DNA of 64,000 bases from Mesonia oceanica (lineage in GTDB: Bacteria > Bacteroidota > Bacteroidia > Flavobacteriales > Flavobacteriaceae), in the NCBI RefSeq assembly GCF_902499555.1, contig NZ_CABVMM010000009.1, positions 1 through 64,000 on the forward strand, given 5' to 3'. The translations under genes and the position numbers were made by a program. Below are positions 25,544-33,963 of the stretch, in pieces (the first letter of the stretch is position 1; the number at the start of each line of letters is the position of its first letter). A model generated the notes under the pieces. It searched no databases, had not been told where the DNA came from, and saw nothing but the letters and a program-made list of their open reading frames with translations.

Positions 25544-25870
25544 ATGTCGAATTCAGAGCTTCAAGTGAGTAAAAAGTTAGTGTGCGGAATGGTGATTTTC
25601 GGAATCTTATTTACAGTGGTGGGAACGTTTTTTAAAATCATGCATTTTCCGCTAAATGGGGAACTATTAACCTTTGGTATTTTTATCTCAGGGGTTTCTT
25701 GGGTGATTATCATGGCCGATATGCTTCAGCAAGAATTAATCAATAAAGGCTTTTGGATTTTAAGCATGTTTATTCTTCCTTGGCTTATACCGTTATTATA
25801 TCTTTATAGAAGAAATAAATTAATTCAATTTAATGCTTCTGCATTTTTAAAAGAAGATCATCAAGCCTAA
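25544..25870 (+). CDS. Small membrane protein with GldL-like motif, function unknown
   Basis: 108 aa, three hydrophobic stretches (~14-30, ~40-58, ~68-88). The segment GTFFKIMHFPLNGELLTFGIFISG recalls the first helical hairpin of GldL (F-K-x-M-H-x-P), the T9SS/gliding motor protein. It lacks the cytoplasmic coiled-coil tail of GldL, and gldK/M/N are not nearby. It may belong to a family of stand-alone proteins with this hairpin. The next gene starts 9 nt later. Confidence 0.65.
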   Translation: MSNSELQVSKKLVCGMVIFGILFTVVGTFFKIMHFPLNGELLTFGIFISGVSWVIIMADMLQQELINKGFWILSMFILPWLIPLLYLYRRNKLIQFNASAFLKEDHQA

Positions 25871-25879
25871 TCTTTTACT

Positions 25880-26374
25880 TTGAAAATTTTTTTATTTTTT
25901 TTAATCTGTCTGTCATTTTTAGCTTTTACTAATAAAGAGAAAGTTATAAGTAAATCAGTATTTTGCTCCTGTTTTGATTATACCGAAAACAATATTTGTA
26001 ATTTAAAAGAAAGTGTGGATTTTATAGCGATAGGCACGATAATAGAAAGTACACATTCAGATTACCCTGACGGTTTTACAGATGTTAAGTTTAAAATAGA
26101 TTCTTTAATAAAAGGACCTCAAACTGAAAATGAAATTTTTATTAATCAATTTGAAGCAGGAAATTGCTCTAATTGGTTTGAAGTTGATGAAAGATATGTT
26201 ATTCTAGGAAATCAAATTAGAAGCGTTTACTCTTTTGCTTATTCATTAGATAGTACTTTTAATACTCGTTGGCGATGTTATCTGGAAGAAGAATATGTAA
26301 TTGAAACTTCAGGTTGCATTTCTGCTAAATTAGATAGAAAAATCGCTAATTTATTTTTGAAGGAATATAATTAA
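25880..26374 (+). CDS. Secreted Cys-rich hypothetical protein, NTR/TIMP-like
   Basis: 164 aa starting at a TTG, chosen because no ATG precedes the signal peptide (MKIFLFFLICLSFLAFT). After cleavage come FCSCFDY and a pattern VDFIAIGTIIESTH...VKFKIDSLIKG...NCSNWFEVDERYVILG...CISAKL. Six or more spaced cysteines and this strand order resemble the netrin/TIMP-like fold found in small Bacteroidota exported proteins. I do not recognise a specific function. It is convergent with the SBF-like transporter with an 11-bp gap. Confidence 0.65.
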   Translation: MKIFLFFLICLSFLAFTNKEKVISKSVFCSCFDYTENNICNLKESVDFIAIGTIIESTHSDYPDGFTDVKFKIDSLIKGPQTENEIFINQFEAGNCSNWFEVDERYVILGNQIRSVYSFAYSLDSTFNTRWRCYLEEEYVIETSGCISAKLDRKIANLFLKEYN

Positions 26375-26385
26375 TTGAATATTTA

Positions 26386-27342
26386 CTAATCTTCCACTTC
26401 TTTTGCATAACGTTCAGCAAAAACAGAAATCAAGATCAGCTGACTTATATGAAAAAGCATAATGGGGAGTAAAAACAAACCTGCGCCGGCAGAATTGCCA
26501 AAAATAATATTTGCCATTACCGAACCGTGAACCAAGGATTTTTTGGAACCACAAAAGCGTGCGGTGATTTTATCTTCCCTATTGAAGTTAAATAGATTAG
26601 AAATCCAACCCGTCATGCCATAAACGGCAAAGAAAAGTGCCAATACACAAAGTAAAATTAAGCCTAAATCTAAAAAATCTAAATCATTGAAAATATTGGC
26701 CAAGAACGATTTGCTAAAACTATCGTAAACAATAAGCACAATAATTGATTTATCAAATAAGCTTAATTTGCTCTTGTAACGGTTAACAAAAGCTTCTAAG
26801 GTTCGGTGTAAAGCAAAACCTAATACCAATGGAATAATGATTTGGTAAAGCAGTTTTAAAAACACATCGGTAAAGCTAAAACCTTCAGAAGCATCTAGGA
26901 AAAAGCCTAGCCAAAACGGAGTGATAATCACTCCAATAATTCCCGATAAACTAGCATTGAAAATTGCTGCCGGAATATTTCCTTTCGCTAAGGAAACCAT
27001 GACTACCGAAGAAGAAACCGTTGAAGGCAAAGCCGCTAAAAAGAAAAATGCCAACCAATAATCTTCCGCAGCGGTATCTTTTAAAAAAGGATAAGCGATA
27101 AAAACCAAGGCCGGAAATAATAAAAACGTAGTTAGTTGAATAAGCGCATGCAGTTTGTAATTGCTCATTCCTAATTTTAATTCTGAAACAGAGAGTTTTA
27201 ATCCGTAGAAAAAGAAAATGAGTCCGATGCCTATATCGGTGATCAATTTTAGCGGCACAAAATCTCCGAGTTGCGGAAAGAGGTAAGCAACTAAAATGGC
27301 TAATAATAAGGAAATAACAAACGGATTAATCTTCATCTTCAA
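26386..27342 (-). CDS. SBF-like (bile acid:Na+ symporter-like) transporter
   Basis: 318 aa, about ten transmembrane segments. IGIGLIFFFYGLKLS and AALPSTVSSSVVMVSLAKGN are the marks of the SBF-like/YfeH group; the second is the crossover region that binds Na+ in the wider family. ARFCGSKKSLVHGSVMANIIFG near the C-terminus is also conserved. Substrate unknown. The start overlaps the end of the upstream flavoprotein gene by 17 bp, so the two are co-transcribed. Confidence 0.88.
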   Translation of the reverse strand: MKMKINPFVISLLLAILVAYLFPQLGDFVPLKLITDIGIGLIFFFYGLKLSVSELKLGMSNYKLHALIQLTTFLLFPALVFIAYPFLKDTAAEDYWLAFFFLAALPSTVSSSVVMVSLAKGNIPAAIFNASLSGIIGVIITPFWLGFFLDASEGFSFTDVFLKLLYQIIIPLVLGFALHRTLEAFVNRYKSKLSLFDKSIIVLIVYDSFSKSFLANIFNDLDFLDLGLILLCVLALFFAVYGMTGWISNLFNFNREDKITARFCGSKKSLVHGSVMANIIFGNSAGAGLFLLPIMLFHISQLILISVFAERYAKEVED

Positions 27343-28558
27343 TCGATTTTGAAATGGCTTGAGCAGCTAGAAAACCACCTGTCCACGCATTTTGAAAGTT
27401 AAACCCTCCGGTGATCGCATCAATATTCAACACTTCTCCAGCCAAGTAGAGCTTAGGCTCTATTTTGCTTTCAAAAGTTTTAAAATTTACCTCTTTTAAA
27501 TCGACTCCTCCGGCCGTCACAAATTCTTCTTTAAAAGTGCTTTTTCCGTTAACGGTGAGTTGGCATTCGGTTAATTCACGGGCAAGTTGAAGCATTTGCC
27601 TTTTACTTAACCCTGCCCATTTTTGGGTTTCTGGAATTTTGGTAGCATTGAGTAAACTTAACCATAAACGTTTGGGTAAATTAAACTGTGCGTATGTAGT
27701 TAATTGTTGTTTGGCAAATTCAATTTTTAATTTCTTTAGTTGCTCAATTACTTCTTCAGAAGTGGTGTAGCCTAACCAATTCACCTGAATTTTAAAATGA
27801 TAATTTCTAGCTTCTAAAATGCGTGCTCCCCAAGCCGAAAGTTTTAAAATTCCGGGACCGCTTAATCCCCAATGTGTAATAAGTAAAGGACCGTCACTTT
27901 CTAGTTTTTCATCTAAAATTTTGATGTGTGCAAAAGTTGAAATTCCCGCTAAATCTTTTATACGGTGATCTTGAATATTGAAGGTAAATAGAGAAGGAAC
28001 CGGCTGTATGATTTGATGGCCAAGTTGCTCGAGCAGTTTCCAGATTTTGGGGTTACTTCCGGTAGCGATGACAATTTTTTCAGCAGAAAAATCTCCTTTT
28101 GAAGTTTTTACTAACCAGTTTTTTTCGTGTTTTTCAATATTTTGAACGGAATGGCTTGTTTTAATTTCAATGCCTAAACGTTCGGTTTCGGCAAGAAAGC
28201 AATCAATAATCGTTTCCGAAGAATCGGTTATGGGGAACATTCTTCCGTCTTCTTCCGTTTTTAATTCAATGCCACGTTCCTCAAACCAAGCAATGGTGTC
28301 TCCTGTCATAAATTGATGAAAGGGTCCTAATAATTCTTTTTCGCCACGCGGGTAGTTTTTACTGAGTTCTTGCGGAATAAATTCTGCGTGTGTGACATTA
28401 CAGCGTCCACCCCCGGAAATTTTCACTTTGGTTAAAACTTCTTTTCCACGTTCTAGAATGGTGATTTTTAAGTTTTCCTTAGTTTCTGCTAAATTAATCG
28501 CCGTAAAAAAACCTGCTGCTCCGCCGCCAATAATAAGTATTTCTCGCTGTTGAACCAT
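27326..28558 (-). CDS. HI0933/YhiN family flavoprotein (NAD(P)/FAD-dependent oxidoreductase)
   Basis: 410 aa. FAD motif EILIIGGGAAGFFTAINLA at the N-terminus, then LTKVKISGGGRCNVTHAEF, diagnostic for the HI0933/BaiN-like family. A C-terminal LYLAGEVLNIDAITGGFNFQNAWTGGFLAAQ closes the FAD site. The reaction is not established for most members. A perfect -7 box (TAttTTTG, 28563-28570) ends only 4 nt before the ATG, so the mRNA is probably leaderless or nearly so. First gene of an operon with the SBF-like transporter. Confidence 0.9.
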   Translation of the reverse strand: MVQQREILIIGGGAAGFFTAINLAETKENLKITILERGKEVLTKVKISGGGRCNVTHAEFIPQELSKNYPRGEKELLGPFHQFMTGDTIAWFEERGIELKTEEDGRMFPITDSSETIIDCFLAETERLGIEIKTSHSVQNIEKHEKNWLVKTSKGDFSAEKIVIATGSNPKIWKLLEQLGHQIIQPVPSLFTFNIQDHRIKDLAGISTFAHIKILDEKLESDGPLLITHWGLSGPGILKLSAWGARILEARNYHFKIQVNWLGYTTSEEVIEQLKKLKIEFAKQQLTTYAQFNLPKRLWLSLLNATKIPETQKWAGLSKRQMLQLARELTECQLTVNGKSTFKEEFVTAGGVDLKEVNFKTFESKIEPKLYLAGEVLNIDAITGGFNFQNAWTGGFLAAQAISKSIEDED

Positions 28559-28562
28559 TCCG

Positions 28563-28570
28563 CAAAAATA
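28563..28570 (-). promoter_or_regulatory. -7 box 4 nt from the ATG (TAttTTTG)
   Basis: Perfect box on the minus strand; only 4 nt separate it from the flavoprotein ATG at 28558, predicting a leaderless transcript. Confidence 0.55.
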
Positions 28571-28627
28571 CGTATTTGATTGTTTTGGGGATAAAATTGT
28601 TTATTTTTATCCATAAAACTAATTCAA

Positions 28628-29068
28628 ATGAAAAAAACACTTGTATTTATTTTCGCCGGAATTCTTTTAGTAAGCTGTGGCGAAAAACAAAAAGCCTCTA
28701 AAGAGAAGCAACATTATGATGAGAGCATCGATGAAATTTTAGTAGTTCACGATGAGGTGATGCCCAAAATGGGAGCGCTTTCCTCTTTAATTGAAAAAAC
28801 CGAAACTAAAATTGACACTACAGAAATCGGGAAAGAGTTCGAGAATGTGAATCAAGAGTTAAAGCAGGCTCATGAGTTGATGATGACTTGGATGAAAGAT
28901 TTTGGAGAGAAGTTCCCGAATGCACTTGTGGATACTACTTATTCTAAAGAAGAATATGAAAAACGAGAACCTATACTTTCCGCGGAAAAAGAAGAGGTAA
29001 AGGAAATGAAAGATAGAGTAAACAAAAGCATTGAAAAAGCTCAGGAATTATTAACTAAAACCTCATAA
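28628..29068 (+). CDS. Small helical lipoprotein
   Basis: 146 aa. Lipoprotein signal peptide with lipobox LLVSC (Cys17). The rest is highly charged and helical (DESIDEILVVHDEVMPKMGALSSLIEK..., ending in KEMKDRVNKSIEKAQELL), likely a coiled coil in the periplasm. Similar flavobacterial proteins carry only the misleading label 'viral A-type inclusion protein'. The DoxX gene starts 1 nt after its stop, so they form an operon. Function unknown. Confidence 0.85.
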   Translation: MKKTLVFIFAGILLVSCGEKQKASKEKQHYDESIDEILVVHDEVMPKMGALSSLIEKTETKIDTTEIGKEFENVNQELKQAHELMMTWMKDFGEKFPNALVDTTYSKEEYEKREPILSAEKEEVKEMKDRVNKSIEKAQELLTKTS

Positions 29069-29069
29069 A

Positions 29070-29477
29070 ATGGCTTACAGAACAAATTTAAGTTTGCCGG
29101 CAACAGATTTGGGATTGCTAATTTTTAGAGTAGGGGTTTCAGCCTTAATGTTGCCACATGGCTATGGTAAATTAATGCAATTTTTTAGCGAAGAAAAAAT
29201 CGCATTTGCCGATCCTATAGGAATTGGTGAAATGGCAAGTTTAGCACTAACGGTATTTGCAGAATTTATATGTTCCATTCTTATAATTTTAGGATTAGGG
29301 ACGAGATTAGCAGCCATTCCGTTATTAATTACGATGCTAGTGGCTATATTTATAGTGCATGCTTCAGACGGGATGTCTCATCAAGAATTGCCACTTTTGT
29401 ATTTGTTCAGTTATATCTTGTTGATGTTAACCGGAAGTGGAAAATATTCGTTAGACCATTTTTTCTTAAAGAAATAG
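29070..29477 (+). CDS. DoxX family membrane protein
   Basis: 135 aa, four hydrophobic segments. LLIFRVGVSALMLPHGYGKLMQFFS is the typical first helix with the HGxxK motif, and LALTVFAEFICSILIILGLGTRLAAIPLLITMLVAIF the middle pair. DoxX proteins are membrane partners of oxidoreductases in several bacteria; the partner here is not evident. It follows the lipoprotein gene by 1 nt. Confidence 0.88.
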   Translation: MAYRTNLSLPATDLGLLIFRVGVSALMLPHGYGKLMQFFSEEKIAFADPIGIGEMASLALTVFAEFICSILIILGLGTRLAAIPLLITMLVAIFIVHASDGMSHQELPLLYLFSYILLMLTGSGKYSLDHFFLKK

Positions 29478-29509
29478 ATTTGAATTTCCGAAATGAATCA
29501 TAACAAGGT

Positions 29510-29619
29510 GTCGTTCCCCCTGAACCTGTCCGCCTGAAAGTTGGACTTGTTTCAGGGTCTCATCCTCAAGATTTTGTTTTTTTCAATACTAGAGATTCCG
29601 TGTCAAGCAAAGAATGACG
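29510..29619. repeat. Degenerate dispersed palindromic intergenic repeat
   Basis: Runs from gtcgttccccctgaac to agaatgacg. The halves ccctgaac and gtttcaggg are the arms of the common palindrome CCCTGAAC..GTTTCAGGG, here split by an insertion containing cgcctgaaagttggac. The phrase GTTTCAGGGTCTCATC is familiar from dispersed flavobacterial repeats; part of it (agggtctcatctt) recurs near 59607-59619. Non-coding. Confidence 0.45.
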
Positions 29620-29647
29620 CTAATTATAATAGTGGATCATCAACAAT

Positions 29648-29696
29648 AAAAAAGACAGGGATTATAAATCAAACTGGTTGTAATTCCTGTTTTTTA
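29648..29696 (-). terminator. Terminator overlapping the 3' end of a coding sequence
   Basis: On the minus strand acaggaatta (29690-29681) pairs with taatccctgt (29664-29655), one mismatch, with A6 before and T6 after. The stem's first arm encodes the last residues of the flavin monooxygenase gene, whose stop lies in the loop. Confidence 0.7.
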
Positions 29697-30721
29697 ATTT
29701 GTATAGCAAGGTATTCCGCGTCTTTTTTAATTCCCCCAAGCGTGGCAGAGCCTCGTGTGTGCAACCAAGGCAAGCCCATAAAATACAAACCTTTTATGCT
29801 ACTTATTCCACGATTGTTTTTGGGATAACCTTCATGGTCAAGTTCTAGGCCTTCAATCCAAGAAAAATTGGGTCGGTAGCCGGTCGCCCAGACAATATTT
29901 TTTACATTGGTTAAGGTTTGCTTTTCGGTCTCAATGTTTTCTTCATCTGCGTCGTTAGTTCTTCCAACAGGAATTACATTTTTTCGACTTAAAATCTCTT
30001 TAACATCAGTACCAATCACCGGTTGTTTAGAATGACTTATACGTTTGCCAATCCACGATTTTTTGCTAAAACTTAAAAAACCGGTTTTGGTAAACCACCA
30101 CCAAAGTGTTTTTCCCAATATTTCCTGCGGAAGTGTTTTTACATTCGTATCCCCAGAGAAATAAGTTGTTCTCCCGTCTTTAGAAATTTCATCTAAAATT
30201 TGAAAGCCACTATCTCCTGCACCTACCACCATAGCAGCTCCTTCTTGCAACTGACTTGGGCTTTTATAATAATTACTGTGAATTTGAAAAACATTCGAGG
30301 AAATATGTTTCGAGCAAGGCGGAGTATAAGGAATGTGAAAAGGTCCGGTGGCAACAATTACTTGTTTGGTTTCTAAAGTAGCATTGTCCGTAGTTAAAAT
30401 GAACTTTCCGTTTACTTTTTTAATGTTTTTCACCAACGTATTTAGCTGAACTGGAATGTCAAATTTTTTGACATAGCTTTTAAAATAATCAGCGACTTCA
30501 TATTTATTGGGATAATGGCCTTTTTCAGCAGGAAAATCCATTCCCGCGAGGTGGTTGAATTCTGTAGGGGTAAAAAGCGTTAAAGAATCCCAACGGTTGA
30601 GCCAACTTGCTCCAATTTCATTTTCTTTATCGACTACCAAAAAGTCTTTCTCCAATTGCTTTAAATAATAAGCCATAGAAAGTCCGGCTTGAGCAGCCCC
30701 AATAATTATAAAATCTCGCAT
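29669..30721 (-). CDS. Flavin-containing monooxygenase-like NAD(P)/FAD oxidoreductase
   Basis: 350 aa. N-terminal FAD motif FIIIGAAQAGLSMAYYL, then ASWLNRWDSLTLFTPTEFNHLAGMDFP, typical of the CzcO/flavin monooxygenase group. A second dinucleotide motif MVVGAGDSGFQILDEI would bind NADPH. IVWATGYRPNFSWI and GLYFMGLPWLHTRGSATLGG complete the pattern. Substrate unknown. Its end overlaps its own terminator. It is 54 bp downstream of alr but has no evident link to it. Confidence 0.9.
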   Translation of the reverse strand: MRDFIIIGAAQAGLSMAYYLKQLEKDFLVVDKENEIGASWLNRWDSLTLFTPTEFNHLAGMDFPAEKGHYPNKYEVADYFKSYVKKFDIPVQLNTLVKNIKKVNGKFILTTDNATLETKQVIVATGPFHIPYTPPCSKHISSNVFQIHSNYYKSPSQLQEGAAMVVGAGDSGFQILDEISKDGRTTYFSGDTNVKTLPQEILGKTLWWWFTKTGFLSFSKKSWIGKRISHSKQPVIGTDVKEILSRKNVIPVGRTNDADEENIETEKQTLTNVKNIVWATGYRPNFSWIEGLELDHEGYPKNNRGISSIKGLYFMGLPWLHTRGSATLGGIKKDAEYLAIQIKKQELQPV

Positions 30722-30775
30722 AATTGTGTTAGTTATGCGAGTATGATAACCTTTTTTATACTGAAAAACAAGTTT

Positions 30776-31924
30776 TTATACAACAACCCGAGGAATACTT
30801 TTATCTAAGCGTGTAAGGAGTTCGTAATTAAGTTGCTCACTTAAATTTCCGAAGTAAGAAACGTTTATAGATTGTTCGCCATCTTGCCCGATAATGGTGA
30901 CGGTGTCCCCAATTTTTACCTCGATGTTGGTGACGTCGATAAGGAACATGTTCATGTTTACAGTTCCTATGACACTTAAGCGTTTTCCGTTAACCAATAC
31001 TCTTCCGGTGTTACTTAAACTTCTACTAAAACCATAACCGTAGCCTACGGGAACACTAGCGATTTTCATATTGGTTTCTGCCAAAAATGAAGTTCCATAG
31101 CCAACGAAGTCTCCGGCTTTTACATTTTTAATATCAATAATAGAGGAACGCCAACTTAAAACACTTTCCAATTGGGTTTCGTATTCATGTTTTACATTAT
31201 AAGTGAGTTGACTTTCTTTGCTGGGCCACAAGCCATATTGAATAATCCCTATTCTTACCATATCTAAATTAAACTGCGGATAGGCGATAATTCCCGCACT
31301 GCAAGAGGTATGCAATTTTTTGGCTTCAATTCCTTTTATTTTTAAAAACTCAATCCCTTTTAAAAAGCTTTGTTGTTGTTCTTGAATTCTTTTAAAATTG
31401 GCACTGCTTTCCGCACCCGCAAAGTGAGTACAGATTCCTTCAACTTCTATTAAATTTTTATTTTCTTCAATGATTTCTACGAGTTCTAAAAGTTGGTTTT
31501 GCTCAAAACCGTGACGGTTCATTCCGGTTTCCAATTCAATATGGACATGAATTTTTTTCGTTTGTTTTTTCGCTTCCCTCAATAAAGTCTGCAATCCAGA
31601 AATATTGTAGATAAAAAACTGAATTTTATTTTCAACTACCCAAGAAATATCTTCTTCAGCAATATCTCCCATCACCATAATTGTCGCTGCTTGGGTTAAA
31701 GATTCATGGGCAATTTTAGCTTCAAAAGAACTAAATACGGAAAAATGATTCACTCCCAAATATTGTAATTCCGGAACCATTTGTTGGATTCCGTGGCCAT
31801 AAGCATTTCCTTTGATGACGCTTGATAAGGTAACTTTTTCGCCGATAAGGTTTTTTATGAATTTGAAGTTGTTGGCTAAGGCATTTCTGTTTAATTCTAT
31901 AACCGAACTGTGATTGGTGATCAT
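30776..31924 (-). CDS. alr: Alanine racemase
   Basis: 382 aa fold-type III PLP enzyme interconverting L- and D-alanine for peptidoglycan. The PLP lysine is K38 in LSSVIKGNAYGHGI. GMNRHGF, HTSCSAGIIAYPQFNLDMVRIGIIQYGLWP and the catalytic-tyrosine region FVGYGTSFLAE are present. NMNMFLIDVT near the C-terminus also fits. Its ATG overlaps the stop of the M20 peptidase gene (ATGA), so the two are coupled, which may hint that the peptidase works on a D-Ala-containing or acylated substrate. Confidence 0.95.
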   Translation of the reverse strand: MITNHSSVIELNRNALANNFKFIKNLIGEKVTLSSVIKGNAYGHGIQQMVPELQYLGVNHFSVFSSFEAKIAHESLTQAATIMVMGDIAEEDISWVVENKIQFFIYNISGLQTLLREAKKQTKKIHVHIELETGMNRHGFEQNQLLELVEIIEENKNLIEVEGICTHFAGAESSANFKRIQEQQQSFLKGIEFLKIKGIEAKKLHTSCSAGIIAYPQFNLDMVRIGIIQYGLWPSKESQLTYNVKHEYETQLESVLSWRSSIIDIKNVKAGDFVGYGTSFLAETNMKIASVPVGYGYGFSRSLSNTGRVLVNGKRLSVIGTVNMNMFLIDVTNIEVKIGDTVTIIGQDGEQSINVSYFGNLSEQLNYELLTRLDKSIPRVVV

Positions 31925-33051
31925 TGTAAAAGTTTTTTGCTTAATGAGTAAAACATGTTAATTCCATAGGGAAGGAGTTGGTCTGGAAAATCATAATCAG
32001 GATTATGTAATTCCGGTGTGTTTTCTCCTGAGCCTAAGCCAAACATTGCTCCTTTGTATTGTTGGGTAAAAGCTCCAAAATCTTCGCCCCAGTTAAAAAA
32101 GTGTTCTTTTTCTGTAAATGAATATTGATTTGCTTCAGCAGCTTTTCTAATGAGCTCAAAAGCTTCCGGATCATTATTGTTAGCTTCAAAAGCTTCTTTC
32201 CATTGCAAAGAAAAGTTGAGGTTTTCCCGTTGACAGGTTTTTTCTATTTGATGAATGATTTCTTTTTTCTGCTGAACAAATTTTTTGTGTTCGCCTGTTC
32301 TAAGCGTGTAACTTAAGGTAGCTTTTCCGGCGGAAGTTCCATAAGCTTTTTCTCCCATTTGGATATAAATTGGCGTTGCCAAAAAGTAATTTTCTTGGGT
32401 TACATCAGGCTGATGAATGGAAGTGAAATAATTGATAAGGTCACGAATGGCTGAAGCAGGATTAATCCCTTTCCATGGCATTCCTGCATGGCTTGTTTTT
32501 CCTAGTAATTCGATATCTACACTTTCTACTGAAGGTGTAAAGGTTTGGGGTTTGGTAATGATATTTCCTAAGGGATAGCCTGGTACGTTATGTAGCGAAA
32601 AAGCATAATCGATATTGAATTTTTCCAGAATTTTACTTTTTAAAATATTTTTGGCTCCTTTTCCCGTTTCTTCTGAAGATTGAAAAAGAAGTAAAACCTT
32701 TCCGGAAAATTCATTTCTGTGTTCAATAAGTTTTTCAGCTAAGCCCAACAACATTGTCATATGTCCATCGTGACCGCATTTATGGGAAACATTTTTATTT
32801 TTCGATTGGTAGGTAAATTGGTTAGTTTCTTCAATGGGAAGAGCATCCAGTTCTGCCCTGAAAAGAATTGTTTTTCCGGGAGAATTAAAGTCTATTTCAG
32901 CAAGCAAACTATATTCTGAAAAATTCTCGTGTACTTGTGTTACACCAATTTCTTTCAGCTTCTTTACTATGAAAACCGAAGTCTGTTTTTCTTTTCCTGA
33001 AACCTCAGGATGTTGATGCAATGTTTTTCTAAGTTCTTCTAAATTCATCAT
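31921..33051 (-). CDS. M20 family metallo-amidohydrolase
   Basis: 376 aa. Resembles N-acyl-L-amino acid amidohydrolases and hippurate hydrolases. Metal-binding motifs: SHKCGHDGHMTMLLGLAEKL, SSEETGKGAKNIL and FSLHNVPGYPLG; the dimerisation domain follows. It would hydrolyse an N-acyl or peptide bond using two metals in the cytoplasm. The start could be either of two adjacent ATGs. It overlaps alr by 4 bp (ATGA). Confidence 0.9.
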   Translation of the reverse strand: MMNLEELRKTLHQHPEVSGKEKQTSVFIVKKLKEIGVTQVHENFSEYSLLAEIDFNSPGKTILFRAELDALPIEETNQFTYQSKNKNVSHKCGHDGHMTMLLGLAEKLIEHRNEFSGKVLLLFQSSEETGKGAKNILKSKILEKFNIDYAFSLHNVPGYPLGNIITKPQTFTPSVESVDIELLGKTSHAGMPWKGINPASAIRDLINYFTSIHQPDVTQENYFLATPIYIQMGEKAYGTSAGKATLSYTLRTGEHKKFVQQKKEIIHQIEKTCQRENLNFSLQWKEAFEANNNDPEAFELIRKAAEANQYSFTEKEHFFNWGEDFGAFTQQYKGAMFGLGSGENTPELHNPDYDFPDQLLPYGINMFYSLSKKLLQ

Positions 33052-33138
33052 TTTTAATATAAAACTTTCTGCGGTTAATAAAAGTTAAGTCTTGTTAATA
33101 CAGGGTTAAAATTTTTCAAGTATATTCGGGAGTTCTCT

Positions 33139-33963
33139 ATGGAAGGATTTATCATTGCCATTCTTATTATTCTTTTACTCGTCGCTTTGGTGGGTATTAT
33201 TTTGGTGAAATCTATTTCTTTATTTGATCATGTTTATATGTATTTTTTCAAGAGACCTATTTACATTCATTTGTACTTTAGGTTGAAGAAATTGACTTAT
33301 GAAGAAGAAAAGTTTATTAAGAATCGTTTTTCGTTTTATAATCGCTTAAATGCTAAGCAACAAAAGTTCTTTCAGCATCGACTGATTACTTTTATGCAGG
33401 ATAAATCTTTTGAAGCAAGGGAAGGCTTTGAAATTACCAAAGAAGTGAAACTCTATATTTCGGCAACCGCAGTGATGCTCACTTTCGGGATGCGGGATTT
33501 TTTGTTGCCTGCGCTACAGAAAATTTTTGTATATCCTGATATTTATTATTCTACCATTACTCAAAATCACCATAAAGGCGAATTTAACCCACGTTTAAAA
33601 GCATTGGTTTTTTCTTGGAAGCATTTTCTGGAAGGTTTTGCCGATGAGGAAGATAATATCAATTTGGCAATTCATGAGTTTATTCACGTGCTTCAGATCA
33701 ATAGTATGAAAGAGAGCGATATTAGTGCCACCATTTTTGCAGATACGTCTAAAAAATTGGTGAATCTATTGTTGAATGATGAAATACGGCAGCGTTTGCA
33801 GGATACTAAATACTTTAGAAAATATGCCTTTACCAATCGCTTTGAATTTTTAGCGGTTTTAGTGGAATATTTTATTGAAAGCCCTATCGTTTTTAAACAA
33901 AAATTCCCTGAATTTTATAGTAAAATCAGGGAAATGTTGAATTATAATTTTAACGGATATTAA
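33139..33963 (+). CDS. MtfA-like zinc peptidase (M90) with N-terminal membrane anchor
   Basis: 274 aa. One N-terminal transmembrane segment (~4-24). Zinc motif H179-E180-F-I-H183 (NLAIHEFIHVLQ) with a downstream E in FEFLAVLVEYF as probable third ligand. E. coli MtfA is a soluble aminopeptidase that binds the Mlc repressor; membrane-anchored relatives are common in Bacteroidota and their target is unknown. It is convergent with the NYN gene and overlaps it by 4 bp at the stop codons. Confidence 0.85.
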   Translation: MEGFIIAILIILLLVALVGIILVKSISLFDHVYMYFFKRPIYIHLYFRLKKLTYEEEKFIKNRFSFYNRLNAKQQKFFQHRLITFMQDKSFEAREGFEITKEVKLYISATAVMLTFGMRDFLLPALQKIFVYPDIYYSTITQNHHKGEFNPRLKALVFSWKHFLEGFADEEDNINLAIHEFIHVLQINSMKESDISATIFADTSKKLVNLLLNDEIRQRLQDTKYFRKYAFTNRFEFLAVLVEYFIESPIVFKQKFPEFYSKIREMLNYNFNGY

